In this document: in pieces, positions 1 through 6,766 of the stretch
How positions within the stretch are numbered: position 1 is the stretch's first letter
How the letters are laid out: each line of letters opens with the position of its first letter
Origin: Victivallales bacterium
GTDB lineage: Bacteria > Verrucomicrobiota > Lentisphaeria > Victivallales > JAADHT01
Direction of reading: 5' to 3'
DNA: 8,158 nt
Assembly (NCBI GenBank): GCA_016930955.1
Contig: JAFGFR010000203.1
Coordinates: 1 to 8,158 of the forward strand
Notes under the pieces: model-generated
What the model was told of the DNA's origin: nothing
The model's database searches: none
Seen by the model: the letters and a program-made list of their open reading frames with translations, nothing else
Program-made: the position numbers and the translations under genes

Positions 1-261
1 CAAAACTCCGCGTGAACCGCGTTGGGAGCGCAGGCGCGGCAGACGGTGCGGCGAAATGGCTGGTGCATACCCGAAGCTGTCTGTGCCCGCCATTTCGCCG
101 TGGCGTATGCTGTGTTTCCGCCCCGACCCTTTGGTCGGCAAGCTCTTTTGGCGCTAATGCCACGCCTGAGCGGTCGGGACAGACCCTACAGGTATGCCCG
201 CTCCCGCATTGGCGTGACCTCGCGTCCGAAACAGCAAGCCGCGCGGCCACGGGTAGTTTTG
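1..261. repeat. Long imperfect palindromic (MITE-like) repeat element
   Basis: The segment folds back on itself around a centre near position 131. The outer ends 1-14 and 248-261 are inverted copies matching at 12 of 14 bases, including a perfect 7-base tip (1-7 with 255-261). Further in, 65-71 pairs perfectly with 191-197 on the same axis. The tip of the fold is a 6-base stem (123-128 with 133-138) closing a 4-base loop. Each arm has its own hairpin: a perfect 12-base pair at 49-60/89-100 on the left and an imperfect 9-base pair at 152-160/206-214 on the right. Aligning one arm with the reverse complement of the other shows patchy similarity along much of the length. It encodes no transposase, so a non-autonomous mobile element or a structured intergenic repeat is the best reading. 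It ends just before recognisable glycosyltransferase homology. The left end coincides with the window edge, so the element could extend further. Confidence 0.6.
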
Positions 262-1490
262 AAATTGGCTCTGTATGCTACATTTTGGATCGTTTCCCCT
301 CGCTGACAGAGACGTTTGTCAGGCGTGAGATCATCGCATTGAAGGATGCTGGGCTGGACGTTGTCGTGGTCTCGCTGAATAAGGGTGACATGGTTGGTAT
401 GGGTACCGACGGGATAATTGTCGAGAGGGTTGACCGGAGAGGTTTCTTGCGGAGTTCGCAGATTCTGCTGCGATGGCTGGCGAGATGTCCGAAGGTGTTC
501 TTAAAACGCGCATGCATGATCCCGGGAGACTTGCTCGCATCCCCCAGATTCGCGTACCACCGCATTAAGGGCCTTCTAAACGCCGTGCATGTCGCTGATT
601 CGGCGCTTGGCCGTATCGGGCATGTGCATGCGCATTTCGCATATGTCAGCGCGGACGCGGCGGTTTGTCTTGCGGAGCTTCTTGGATGCAGATGGAGTGT
701 GTCTGCACATGCATGGGACATATTCACATTTCCCGGTCGGATACTGCGGAGGCGCCTGCGGGACGCCGACGCGGTATTTGTCTGCTCGATGCACGCCCAG
801 GAGGTGTTGGAGGGATATGGAATAAAAAACACCACCCTGATGCGCCATGGCATCAGTAAGGAGGATATGCTTTCGGGCAGCTCGACACTGGGGGACTATG
901 TGCTGTCTGTGGGGAGACTCGAGGAAAAGAAGGGCTTCTCTGTACTTCTTGATGCTCTTGCGTTGCTTTCGGGATCCGGGATCAAATTAAGTGCTAAGAT
1001 AGTCGGGGAAGGGCCAGGCCGGGCAGCATTGGAACGCAGGGTTGGCGAGCTCGGGCTGGAGAATGTTGTGGAGCTGACGGGAAGCCTTGGGCATGACGAG
1101 GTCTTGGGGCTAATGCGTGGTTCGCTGCTTCTGGCACACAGCGGGATAGTCGCTGCCGACGGCGACCGCGACGGGATACCGAATGTTGTGGTTGAGGCCA
1201 TGGGTCTCGGCAAAGCCGTTGTCGCCAGTGCTGTCGGCGGGGTTCCAGAGGTGATTGACGACGGCATTGAAGGGCTGCTCTGTAAGTCGGGATCAGCGGA
1301 GAGCCTCGCCGCAGCAATGGCGAGATTGGCAAAAGACAGAAGCCTTGCCGCCGAAGTTGGGGCGAAGGCTCGCGAACGCGTCCGCAAAGATTTCGACACC
1401 AGCAAAAACATCAAGCCGCTTCTACATTATCTGGGAAGGTGTTGCAAGAGGACTTTGGGGGTCGGCGACGAGGGAGAGAAAAACAGGTAG
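12..1490 (+). CDS. GT4-family glycosyltransferase, WcaL/ExoL-like; N-terminal ~84 codons doubtful
   Basis: Probable retaining glycosyltransferase of the GT-B fold (family GT4), moving a sugar from a nucleotide-sugar donor to a lipid-linked or polysaccharide acceptor at the inner face of the cytoplasmic membrane. Homology begins near residue 85 with IGSVCYILDRFPSLTETFVR, a typical start for the colanic-acid/exopolysaccharide branch. The acceptor-side domain contains HVHAHFA (204-210) and SAHAWDIF (231-238). The C-terminal donor domain has LSVGRLEEKKGF (298-309), VGEGPGR (331-337) and GDRDGIPNVVVEAM (384-397). In the last, D387 and E395 form a D-x7-E variant of the E-x7-E motif. Residues 1-84 are rich in Cys, Arg and Pro, resemble no glycosyltransferase, and lie inside the palindromic element. 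The GTG at 12 is therefore only the nominal start; the frame is open to the window edge. No ATG precedes the homology; ATT at 264 is the nearest possible initiation codon. The flippase gene follows after 3 bp. Confidence 0.83.
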   Translation: MNRVGSAGAADGAAKWLVHTRSCLCPPFRRGVCCVSAPTLWSASSFGANATPERSGQTLQVCPLPHWRDLASETASRAATGSFEIGSVCYILDRFPSLTETFVRREIIALKDAGLDVVVVSLNKGDMVGMGTDGIIVERVDRRGFLRSSQILLRWLARCPKVFLKRACMIPGDLLASPRFAYHRIKGLLNAVHVADSALGRIGHVHAHFAYVSADAAVCLAELLGCRWSVSAHAWDIFTFPGRILRRRLRDADAVFVCSMHAQEVLEGYGIKNTTLMRHGISKEDMLSGSSTLGDYVLSVGRLEEKKGFSVLLDALALLSGSGIKLSAKIVGEGPGRAALERRVGELGLENVVELTGSLGHDEVLGLMRGSLLLAHSGIVAADGDRDGIPNVVVEAMGLGKAVVASAVGGVPEVIDDGIEGLLCKSGSAESLAAAMARLAKDRSLAAEVGAKARERVRKDFDTSKNIKPLLHYLGRCCKRTLGVGDEGEKNR

Positions 1491-1493
1491 CAG

Positions 1494-3116
1494 ATGGAAA
1501 CTGGCTCTTACGACAAAGGGATCATCAAAGCCGGGATGGCGGTCTTCCTGGCGCATCTCGTTTTCAAGGCGGTGGGTTTTGTGCAGTTTTTTGTTGTCGG
1601 CGGGCTTACCGAGACTGTGCAGTGGGAATGCCTCTATGGCTTCGCCTTCGACGGTGTGATATTCAGTCTTTTCCTTGTCGGCGAGGAGATGATAGGGCCC
1701 GCATTCCTTCCGTTGTTCGTCGAGGAGAAGGAGAAAAAATCCGAACAAACTGCATGGAGCCTGGCCAACACTCTTCTGAGCTGTCAGATGCTGCTGCTTT
1801 TTTTGGTTATGTCACTTCTGATGGTCTTTCCGGAGGAGCTTGCCGGGATAGTGACATATTTCGATTCCGACACGAAGAGCGACAACTTTGATCTTGCCGT
1901 CAAGGGAGTCAGGGCGATGGCGCCGGCACTGTTGTGTTTTTCTCTGGGCTCAACAACGTACATGCTGCTCAACGGCTACAAAAAGTTCTTTCTCGCGGCA
2001 TTCGGCGATGCCGTCTGGAAAGCATTTGTCCTTGTCAGCGTGGTCGCCGGGGTATATGTTTTCGATGCCGGATGGAAGGCGTTGGTAGTCGGGATCGTCG
2101 TCGGCAGTGTGTTGAAGCTTCTGACGCACCTCATCGGACTCGGGGGGCGTCTTCGGCACCTAAAGCTTTCATTCGACCTGCGCAACCCTGCATTCAGGAC
2201 GATGCTTTGGCTTATGCTTCCGCTGCTGCTGGGCGTGCTTTTCGCGAAATGCAGGGATTTCTACAACAACATAACGGTTCTGAGCTCATTGGAGGCCGAC
2301 GGCCTGATCAAGGCCAACGCCTACGGGAGGAAGCTATTTCAGGCCATCGGGATGATCGTGCCCTATGCCCTGTCTATCGCGATGTTCCCTTTTTTCTGCG
2401 ATCTGGTTTCCAGGGGTGACAAGGATAAGCTTGGGGAGATTATCACCCGCTCGGGAAGGATGCTGCTCAGCGTGTTCGTGCCGCTGGCGATTTTCTGCGT
2501 CGTCCTCTCGCCCGAGCTGGTGAAGCTGCTGGTGATAGGGCAGTTCTCCGCCGAGGATGCCAGGCTGGCAGGGATATCAATGGCCTGCTACACGCTGGTG
2601 CTCCCGGCATACGGGCTGGAGATGTTCCTCATGCAGGCTTTTTTCGCGAAAAAAAAGATATATCTGGCAATTTTCGCGGGCATTGTTTTCTCCGCTTTGT
2701 CGGTTGCAATCAGCTATGTCGGAGTGATACAACTTGATGTCGGGGGCGAGGCGGCGCTGATGACGGTCTCATTGGGTTATGTTGTGAGCAGATACCTCAA
2801 GACTGCTGCTTTGCTGTTGATTTTGAAGCGTTCGGTGCCGATGTTCCAGGTGCTCGACACCTGCGCGTTCCTTGTACGCCTGTGCATTGTAGGGGTACTC
2901 TGCGCCGCGAGCGCGGGAGTGGTTTTCGCGGCTCTCGATACGTTGCCGTCTTTTGCCGTGGGCAGGTTGTGGCTTGTCTTCAGGGTCGGATTCGGCACCG
3001 TGGCCGGCATGGGGGCATTTTTCGCGGGCATCTGGGCGCTGAGGATAGAAGAGGTCGGGGAAATGCGCGACTGGACGCTGAGGAAGCTTGCCTCAGGCCT
3101 GAGGAAACGACTCTGA
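1494..3116 (+). CDS. MurJ/MviN-family (MOP superfamily) lipid-linked glycan flippase, divergent
   Basis: A 540-residue polytopic inner-membrane protein with many hydrophobic segments, close to the usual 500-550 residues of MurJ/MviN proteins, which flip lipid II or related undecaprenyl-linked sugars to the periplasm. Supporting landmarks are GEEMIGPAFLPLF (63-75), matching the GAFSQAFVPIL region of MurJ; LNGYKKFFLAAFGDAVW (159-175), matching the LNAHRRF region; and NAYGRKLFQAIGMIVPYALS (275-294), matching the YADRLMEFP...G segment. R279 aligns with the functionally important arginine of that segment. The R-D pair normally present in the first helix is replaced by V-Q-F in GFVQFF (28-33), and neighbouring charged positions also differ. 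A housekeeping lipid II role is therefore uncertain; export of a lipid-linked polysaccharide unit made with the upstream glycosyltransferase is a reasonable inference. The ATG at 1494 lies 3 bp after the glycosyltransferase stop, with AGG at 1485-1487 as a short ribosome site. The two genes are likely cotranscribed. The 3' end converges with the cysteine-cluster gene across a 23 bp gap. Confidence 0.85.
   Translation: METGSYDKGIIKAGMAVFLAHLVFKAVGFVQFFVVGGLTETVQWECLYGFAFDGVIFSLFLVGEEMIGPAFLPLFVEEKEKKSEQTAWSLANTLLSCQMLLLFLVMSLLMVFPEELAGIVTYFDSDTKSDNFDLAVKGVRAMAPALLCFSLGSTTYMLLNGYKKFFLAAFGDAVWKAFVLVSVVAGVYVFDAGWKALVVGIVVGSVLKLLTHLIGLGGRLRHLKLSFDLRNPAFRTMLWLMLPLLLGVLFAKCRDFYNNITVLSSLEADGLIKANAYGRKLFQAIGMIVPYALSIAMFPFFCDLVSRGDKDKLGEIITRSGRMLLSVFVPLAIFCVVLSPELVKLLVIGQFSAEDARLAGISMACYTLVLPAYGLEMFLMQAFFAKKKIYLAIFAGIVFSALSVAISYVGVIQLDVGGEAALMTVSLGYVVSRYLKTAALLLILKRSVPMFQVLDTCAFLVRLCIVGVLCAASAGVVFAALDTLPSFAVGRLWLVFRVGFGTVAGMGAFFAGIWALRIEEVGEMRDWTLRKLASGLRKRL
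2639..2657 (+). other. 16-bp T6-CGCG-A6 palindrome with a dnaX-type slippery heptamer
   Basis: Inside the flippase gene, six T, CGCG and eight A form a perfect palindrome (2639-2654) followed by G. In the gene's own frame the end reads A-AAA-AAG (2651-2657), the same heptanucleotide, in the same phase, as the -1 frameshift site of E. coli dnaX. A -1 shift here would end at TGA 2735-2737, about 26 residues later, giving a flippase cut to roughly 415 residues. No strong downstream stem-loop or well-placed upstream Shine-Dalgarno sequence was recognised. The sequence is certain; any function is speculative. Confidence 0.3.
3091..3104. repeat. 14-bp perfect palindrome at the convergent operon junction
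   Basis: CCTCAGGCCTGAGG is its own reverse complement. It overlaps the last codons of the flippase gene, about 35 bp before the end of the oppositely oriented cysteine-cluster gene. A hairpin here could slow transcription from both sides, but neither side carries the run of U expected for an intrinsic terminator, so it is not called one. It encodes part of the basic C-terminal tail, so codon choice may explain it. Confidence 0.35.
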
Positions 3117-3139
3117 TGATTTTCGAGCCAATTGCAAGA

Positions 3140-4477
3140 CTACCCGTGAACAAGCTCCTGTGTGTCCATGAGTCTCAGGATTTTAGGGAAATTTTCCTTG
3201 CCGGTAAGCCATTTCGTCATTTTTTTCACGTGCAGCAGGCTGAAGAATGGTGAGTGGTAGAAAGTATGATCTATGATCCTGACGGCGGAGGCGGCGCAAT
3301 GAGGAGATATCTCTTGCAGACCTTTCGATTCGGCGTACAGCGAGGCGCATGCCACGATCATCGGGTATGCCAGGAGCAGATGCCGCATCCCCTCCTCGAA
3401 TGTCAAAGACAAGCCGGGGTTGCCACAGAAATGCAATGACTCCAACTGGACTGCCATGTACCTTTTCAGGACAATTTCGGTTTGCGTTTCTATTTTGGTC
3501 TTCGCCATGGAGTTCAAAGGCCCCAGCCCTTTAGTGTCGGGATAGTCCGCGCCGAGGTCCCGAAGAGAACCCTTATCGAGAATAAACTTCAGTATCGCCC
3601 ATGCCCTCCTCAGCCTGCCGGAGATGAAGCTCCCGGAAAGAAGCACCTCCTCGTCAACCCTGGCAAAGCCACTGAGGATATAGTTGAAGACCATGTTTAG
3701 CAGCTTGTCTGGCCTTGCTGCGGACAGTACTGTAAACTCCAGATCCTCACGGTGATCCCTTATGTACCTGACAGAGTCTTTCTCGAACTCGAGCTGGGGG
3801 TGAATGATGTCTTGCCTGTTCGCCGGGTCAACATGGAAATCCAGAAGCCGCGCAGTAAAGTTCAGTTTGGCTCCCATGGATATGTCCCGCTCGAAAAGTA
3901 TGGCCTTGTATGCTTCGGCGACACTTCTGAGCGCCTTGGTTGAAGTATTGAAGGATTTACTGTAAGTCGCCTTCGATCGCCTTCCTCCCTTGTCCAGCTC
4001 TGACGCGAAATCCCTCATCTGCCCCAAATGCCCGCAAAGCGGCTTGCCCCGATTCTCGGAAACGGCGACGCAGTCAAAGCGCAGAGATGCCGACGCACTG
4101 CCGTCGTCCCATTTGAGGATGTGGAAGGGGTACAGCCTGCATGCCAGAGCCTTCACTTTCTCTCCGTGGTGCTTATGAATGGCACACAGCCCGTCGCCGC
4201 CCAAAAAAACGCATCTGCTGCCGATTTTCTTTATCAAAAAAATTTTTCCCCTCCTGTCAGAGGGAGTGAAATATTTTCGCGCCGTGAAATCGAATCCGGG
4301 GATGTCCAGACTCTCGATCCTCCGCTTCTCCTCTGCAGTGACGGGAATATCCCACATCGTGCAACATTTACCGCATCCGATGCATTCCCATGACTGGTCG
4401 TCATGGCAGTGGAAGGTCGCCTTAAGAAAACTCTCTTGAGTCCTGGGAATTTTTTTTCGGGATTTTTTCTTCATCAT
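3140..4477 (-). CDS. YkgJ-type (CxxCxxCC) cysteine-cluster protein with large C-terminal region
   Basis: A 445-residue, apparently soluble protein. The first ~140 residues carry a YkgJ-family metal-binding signature: C32-x2-C35-x2-C38-C39 (CIGCGKCC), then C89, C98 followed by AIH (99-101), C113 in CRLYPF (113-118) and C136. These cysteines are expected to bind zinc or an iron-sulfur centre. The remaining ~300 residues (about 150-445) are mostly helical-looking and not recognised. The whole length resembles long family members such as flagellin lysine-N-methylase FliB, which also start with a CxxCxxCC module, but no flagellar gene is nearby, so FliB is not asserted. The start is one of two adjacent ATG codons (MMKKKSRKKIPR); no clear Shine-Dalgarno precedes it. 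The gene follows the GYF_2-RDD gene after a 13 bp gap and is probably translated from the same message. The basic N-terminus is encoded by A6 and A8 runs. Substrate and reaction are unknown. Confidence 0.75.
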   Translation of the reverse strand: MMKKKSRKKIPRTQESFLKATFHCHDDQSWECIGCGKCCTMWDIPVTAEEKRRIESLDIPGFDFTARKYFTPSDRRGKIFLIKKIGSRCVFLGGDGLCAIHKHHGEKVKALACRLYPFHILKWDDGSASASLRFDCVAVSENRGKPLCGHLGQMRDFASELDKGGRRSKATYSKSFNTSTKALRSVAEAYKAILFERDISMGAKLNFTARLLDFHVDPANRQDIIHPQLEFEKDSVRYIRDHREDLEFTVLSAARPDKLLNMVFNYILSGFARVDEEVLLSGSFISGRLRRAWAILKFILDKGSLRDLGADYPDTKGLGPLNSMAKTKIETQTEIVLKRYMAVQLESLHFCGNPGLSLTFEEGMRHLLLAYPMIVACASLYAESKGLQEISPHCAASAVRIIDHTFYHSPFFSLLHVKKMTKWLTGKENFPKILRLMDTQELVHG

Positions 4478-4490
4478 TGCCGCGCAGCGG

Positions 4491-5474
4491 TCAATTCTTG
4501 GCCTTGGCAGTAATGCTGATAAGCCTTGTCCCTGTGAGGTAGCCCTGAAGCGAGCGGCACGCCGGGTTGATAAGGACCATCGGAGGAGTTATCGGAGCAA
4601 ACAGCAGAGAAAGCAGTGCATAGGCGAAAGTCCTGGCCGGAAGCGCCTCGGCATCATGCCCCTTGACTATTATCAGCCCGAAATACCACATCCCGCAGGT
4701 TTGGGCATAGATTCCAAGACTTATGCCATAGTACAAGAGTACACCGAGCACGAAGACCGCGAAGATGGAATTGAACTCTTTTCTCAGGGTGTTTGGCGGT
4801 GGGAACTCTGCTTTTTTCTCCGGCTCCGGTTCCGGCTCGGCCGACTCGACCTCAGGTTCTGGAGACGGTTGCCGTGAAGCAGCCGGTTTGGGCACTGTAG
4901 GGCTGCCTTCCGATCTCAAGGCCTCCTGGATCCCATCGGCATCCAGTATCTCTATCACCTCGCCCTCGCCGCCAGACAAATCTCCCCCCGTCCCTTGAAA
5001 CTCGGACATCGCTGCGATATTCGCAAACCCAGCCGTGGTCTCAACCGTGACCCATGTGCCAGTCGATATCACCAGGGAGAAAAAAAGACACAGCCCGAAA
5101 CAGGCAACTATGACGGCATCAATGAGGAAAGCTCCAATCCGTTGAAAAACCCCCGCGGGCCTAGGCGTATATTTCTGGCGGAAGGCTGTCTTCTTATCCT
5201 CCTCCTCGGGAAGATCGTGCTTCTCGGTTTTGCCCGCGAGAAAACTCAACAGCTTGCCTTTCAGACCTGATGACTCCTCCTCCTCGCGTATCTCCTGCTG
5301 ATTGAAAGAATCCTGAAGAAACTCAAGCTTGCCGGCATCGTTCCACTTCATCATCAACGCATTGCGAACTTTCGAGTCCTTGAAAACCCTGCCGTGCTCA
5401 ACCCATTTCGCGAGGGTCTCCGCGTCCACCGGGCCATACTCCTTCCCGTCCTTACCTAGAACTATGTACTTCAT
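4491..5474 (-). CDS. GYF_2-domain and RDD-family membrane protein
   Basis: A 327-residue protein with two recognisable modules. Residues 2-55 match the bacterial GYF_2 domain (YIVLGKDGKEYGP, then LAKWVEHGRV), a small cytoplasmic fold thought to bind peptides or partners. A charged linker (56-100) leads to an RDD membrane domain that begins RPAGVFQRIGAFLIDAVIVA (105-124), with the family's Arg (R112) and Asp (D119). It continues after a long insertion with helices at ~235-257 and ~281-303. TCGMWYFGLIIVKG (259-272) resembles the family's TpGKrllGlrvv stretch, and TGTRLISI (314-321) the DrltGTrVv end. The insertion after the first helix (~140-232) is acidic and Pro-Glu rich and probably lies outside the membrane. 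RDD proteins are mostly uncharacterised; some have been linked to ion transport, so no function is assigned. The ATG at 5474 is favoured because the GYF_2 domain starts immediately; AGGCAGG lies 9-15 bases upstream as a weak ribosome site. The cysteine-cluster gene lies just downstream. Confidence 0.82.
   Translation of the reverse strand: MKYIVLGKDGKEYGPVDAETLAKWVEHGRVFKDSKVRNALMMKWNDAGKLEFLQDSFNQQEIREEEESSGLKGKLLSFLAGKTEKHDLPEEEDKKTAFRQKYTPRPAGVFQRIGAFLIDAVIVACFGLCLFFSLVISTGTWVTVETTAGFANIAAMSEFQGTGGDLSGGEGEVIEILDADGIQEALRSEGSPTVPKPAASRQPSPEPEVESAEPEPEPEKKAEFPPPNTLRKEFNSIFAVFVLGVLLYYGISLGIYAQTCGMWYFGLIIVKGHDAEALPARTFAYALLSLLFAPITPPMVLINPACRSLQGYLTGTRLISITAKAKN
4819..4861 (-). repeat. Degenerate hexamer repeat encoding a Pro-Glu tract
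   Basis: Reading the minus strand, near-identical GAG-CCG-type codon pairs encode PEPEVESAEPEPEPEKK (residues 205-221 of the GYF_2-RDD protein). The tract sits inside the insertion between the first and second RDD helices. Short tandem codon repeats of this type often change length between strains. The Pro-Glu sequence is likely extended and may act as a spacer outside the membrane. Confidence 0.6.
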
Positions 5475-5674
5475 CAGAGATGCCTGCCTGCTATCTTTAT
5501 CATCGCGCCTCGACTCCTCGTTAACCTACATTCTTCCTGGCCTGATGCAACACTGCTGAATCAAATTCCACCGAAATAATTCGCTTATCACACGGATTGG
5601 AGGCTTGGCATTGTTTGCACAAACGTGCTTTCCTGTGTATTGTTATGGATTTTAATTTTCATGGGTCATGCCGG
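5475..5674. promoter_or_regulatory. Divergent intergenic region between GYF_2-RDD gene and queA
   Basis: About 200 bp with no gene-like frame, more AT-rich than the flanking genes, separating genes that point away from each other. It must supply transcription start signals for both, unless queA is driven from elsewhere. Weak candidates on the + strand are TTGGCA at 5605-5610 and TTGCAC at 5615-5620 as -35 elements, and TATTGT at 5638-5643 as a -10 element. None forms a convincing pair. No PreQ1 riboswitch aptamer or terminator could be recognised by eye. Confidence 0.4.
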
Positions 5675-6766
5675 ATGCGCACACACGATTTCAACTATGA
5701 TCTGCCGGGGGAGCTTATCGCCCAATACCCTGCCGACAGTCGCGCAGACGCAAGGATGCTCGTCCTCCACAAACTGTCGGGGAAGTGCGAAATCCGCAGA
5801 TTCACGGACATTATTGACTTTTTTGGGGAGGGCGACTGTGTCGTCGTAAACGACACGAAAGTCTTCAAGGGGAGGCTTCTCGGTGTGAAGCAGGATGGAG
5901 GAGGCAGGGTGGAGATACTGCTCGTGAGTCCTTCCGGCACCACGCAAAGCTGTCTGGAGTGGGACTGCCTGATGCGCCCTGGAAGGAGGCTCAGGGAAGG
6001 CTCCGTCGTGAGGCTGCTGCCCCCACCCGCAGCAAGCAATGCTGTGGCGGATGATCAGACGCTGTCCCCGAATGCAACGCCTGCTGCAGTTGTTTTGGGC
6101 AAGAATTCTGACGGGATGTTCAGGGTCGCCTTGGAGGGTGCGGATTTTGAGACCATCGAGAGGTTCTTCGGGCATACCCCGCTGCCTCCATATATCAGGC
6201 GTCCTGCAGAGAAATCAGACGAGATTCGTTACCAGACGGTTTTCGCGTCACGCACCGGCTCGGTCGCTGCCCCTACAGCCGGGCTCCATTTCACGCCGGA
6301 GATCATCGGAGCGCTGAAGGACAAGGGTGTCGTCATGGCGGAGCTGACCCTTCACGTCGGGCCTGGGACTTTCCAGCCGGTGTCATCGGAGGAGATCGAG
6401 GACCACAAAATGCACCGTGAGCAATATCGTCTTCCGGAGGATGCCGCGGTAAAAATCAACAATGCCCGTGCGGCAAATAGGCGCGTGCTTGCCGTCGGGA
6501 CTACATCGGCCAGGGTGCTCGAGACCTGCTCGGACATGTCTGGGAAGCTGCAGCCGGGTTCGGGTTCCACAGACATATTCATCCATCCCCCGATGAAGCC
6601 CAAGGTGGCCGACGCCATCCTGACCAACTTCCATCTCCCCAGAAGCACTCTGCTCATGCTCGTGGCGACCTTCGCCACAACTGAATTTGTCCTGAATGCA
6701 TACGATACCGCCATAGCCGGCAGACTTAGATTCTACAGCTATGGCGATTGCATGCTGATAATATGA
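5675..6766 (+). CDS. queA: S-adenosylmethionine:tRNA ribosyltransferase-isomerase QueA
   Basis: Cytoplasmic enzyme of queuosine biosynthesis. It transfers and isomerises the ribosyl group of S-adenosylmethionine onto 7-aminomethyl-7-deazaguanine (preQ1) at the wobble position of tRNAs with GUN anticodons, giving epoxyqueuosine-tRNA plus adenine and methionine. The 363-residue protein is full length (usual ~340-360) and shows the family landmarks in order: MRTHDFNYDLPGELIAQ (1-17), VVVNDTKV (56-63), GHTPLPPYI (166-174), RYQTVFA (185-191), GSVAAPTAGLHFT (195-207), LHVGPGTFQPV (226-236), HKMHRE (244-249), AVGTTSARVLE (273-283), TDIFIHPP (299-306), LTNFHLPRSTLLMLV (316-330) and FYSYGDCMLI (353-362). 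Residues ~115-138 hold a short Pro/Ala-rich insertion. The ATG at 5675 is chosen because homology starts there; upstream in-frame starts (TTG 5597, ATG 5645) would add unrelated residues. The ribosome site is weak. The stop overlaps the start of the FAD protein gene. Confidence 0.97.
   Translation: MRTHDFNYDLPGELIAQYPADSRADARMLVLHKLSGKCEIRRFTDIIDFFGEGDCVVVNDTKVFKGRLLGVKQDGGGRVEILLVSPSGTTQSCLEWDCLMRPGRRLREGSVVRLLPPPAASNAVADDQTLSPNATPAAVVLGKNSDGMFRVALEGADFETIERFFGHTPLPPYIRRPAEKSDEIRYQTVFASRTGSVAAPTAGLHFTPEIIGALKDKGVVMAELTLHVGPGTFQPVSSEEIEDHKMHREQYRLPEDAAVKINNARAANRRVLAVGTTSARVLETCSDMSGKLQPGSGSTDIFIHPPMKPKVADAILTNFHLPRSTLLMLVATFATTEFVLNAYDTAIAGRLRFYSYGDCMLII

Noticed and set aside
22..306. 94-codon open frame on the plus strand through the palindromic element
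   Set aside because: Two frames are open across the repeat, which is expected of stop-poor GC-rich repeat DNA; the product is Arg-rich with no domain.
278..853. 191-codon open frame on the minus strand
   Set aside because: It lies opposite the conserved glycosyltransferase sequence and is low-complexity Ser/Arg/Thr-rich, typical of an antisense shadow.
3091..3139. Possible bidirectional intrinsic terminator between the convergent genes
   Set aside because: The palindrome is real but has no loop beyond its own centre and no U-run follows on either strand.
3140..4477. Firm assignment as flagellin lysine-N-methylase FliB
   Set aside because: Length and the cysteine module are compatible, but no flagellar genes are visible and the C-terminal part could not be matched by eye.
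5605..5620. TTGGCATTGTTTGCAC resembles a sigma-54 promoter (GG ... GC)
   Set aside because: Only 8 bases lie between GG and GC instead of 10, and no activator gene is nearby; the spacing is normally strict.
5597..5674. Longer QueA starting at TTG 5597 or ATG 5645
   Set aside because: The added residues resemble no QueA N-terminus; homology starts exactly at the ATG at 5675.
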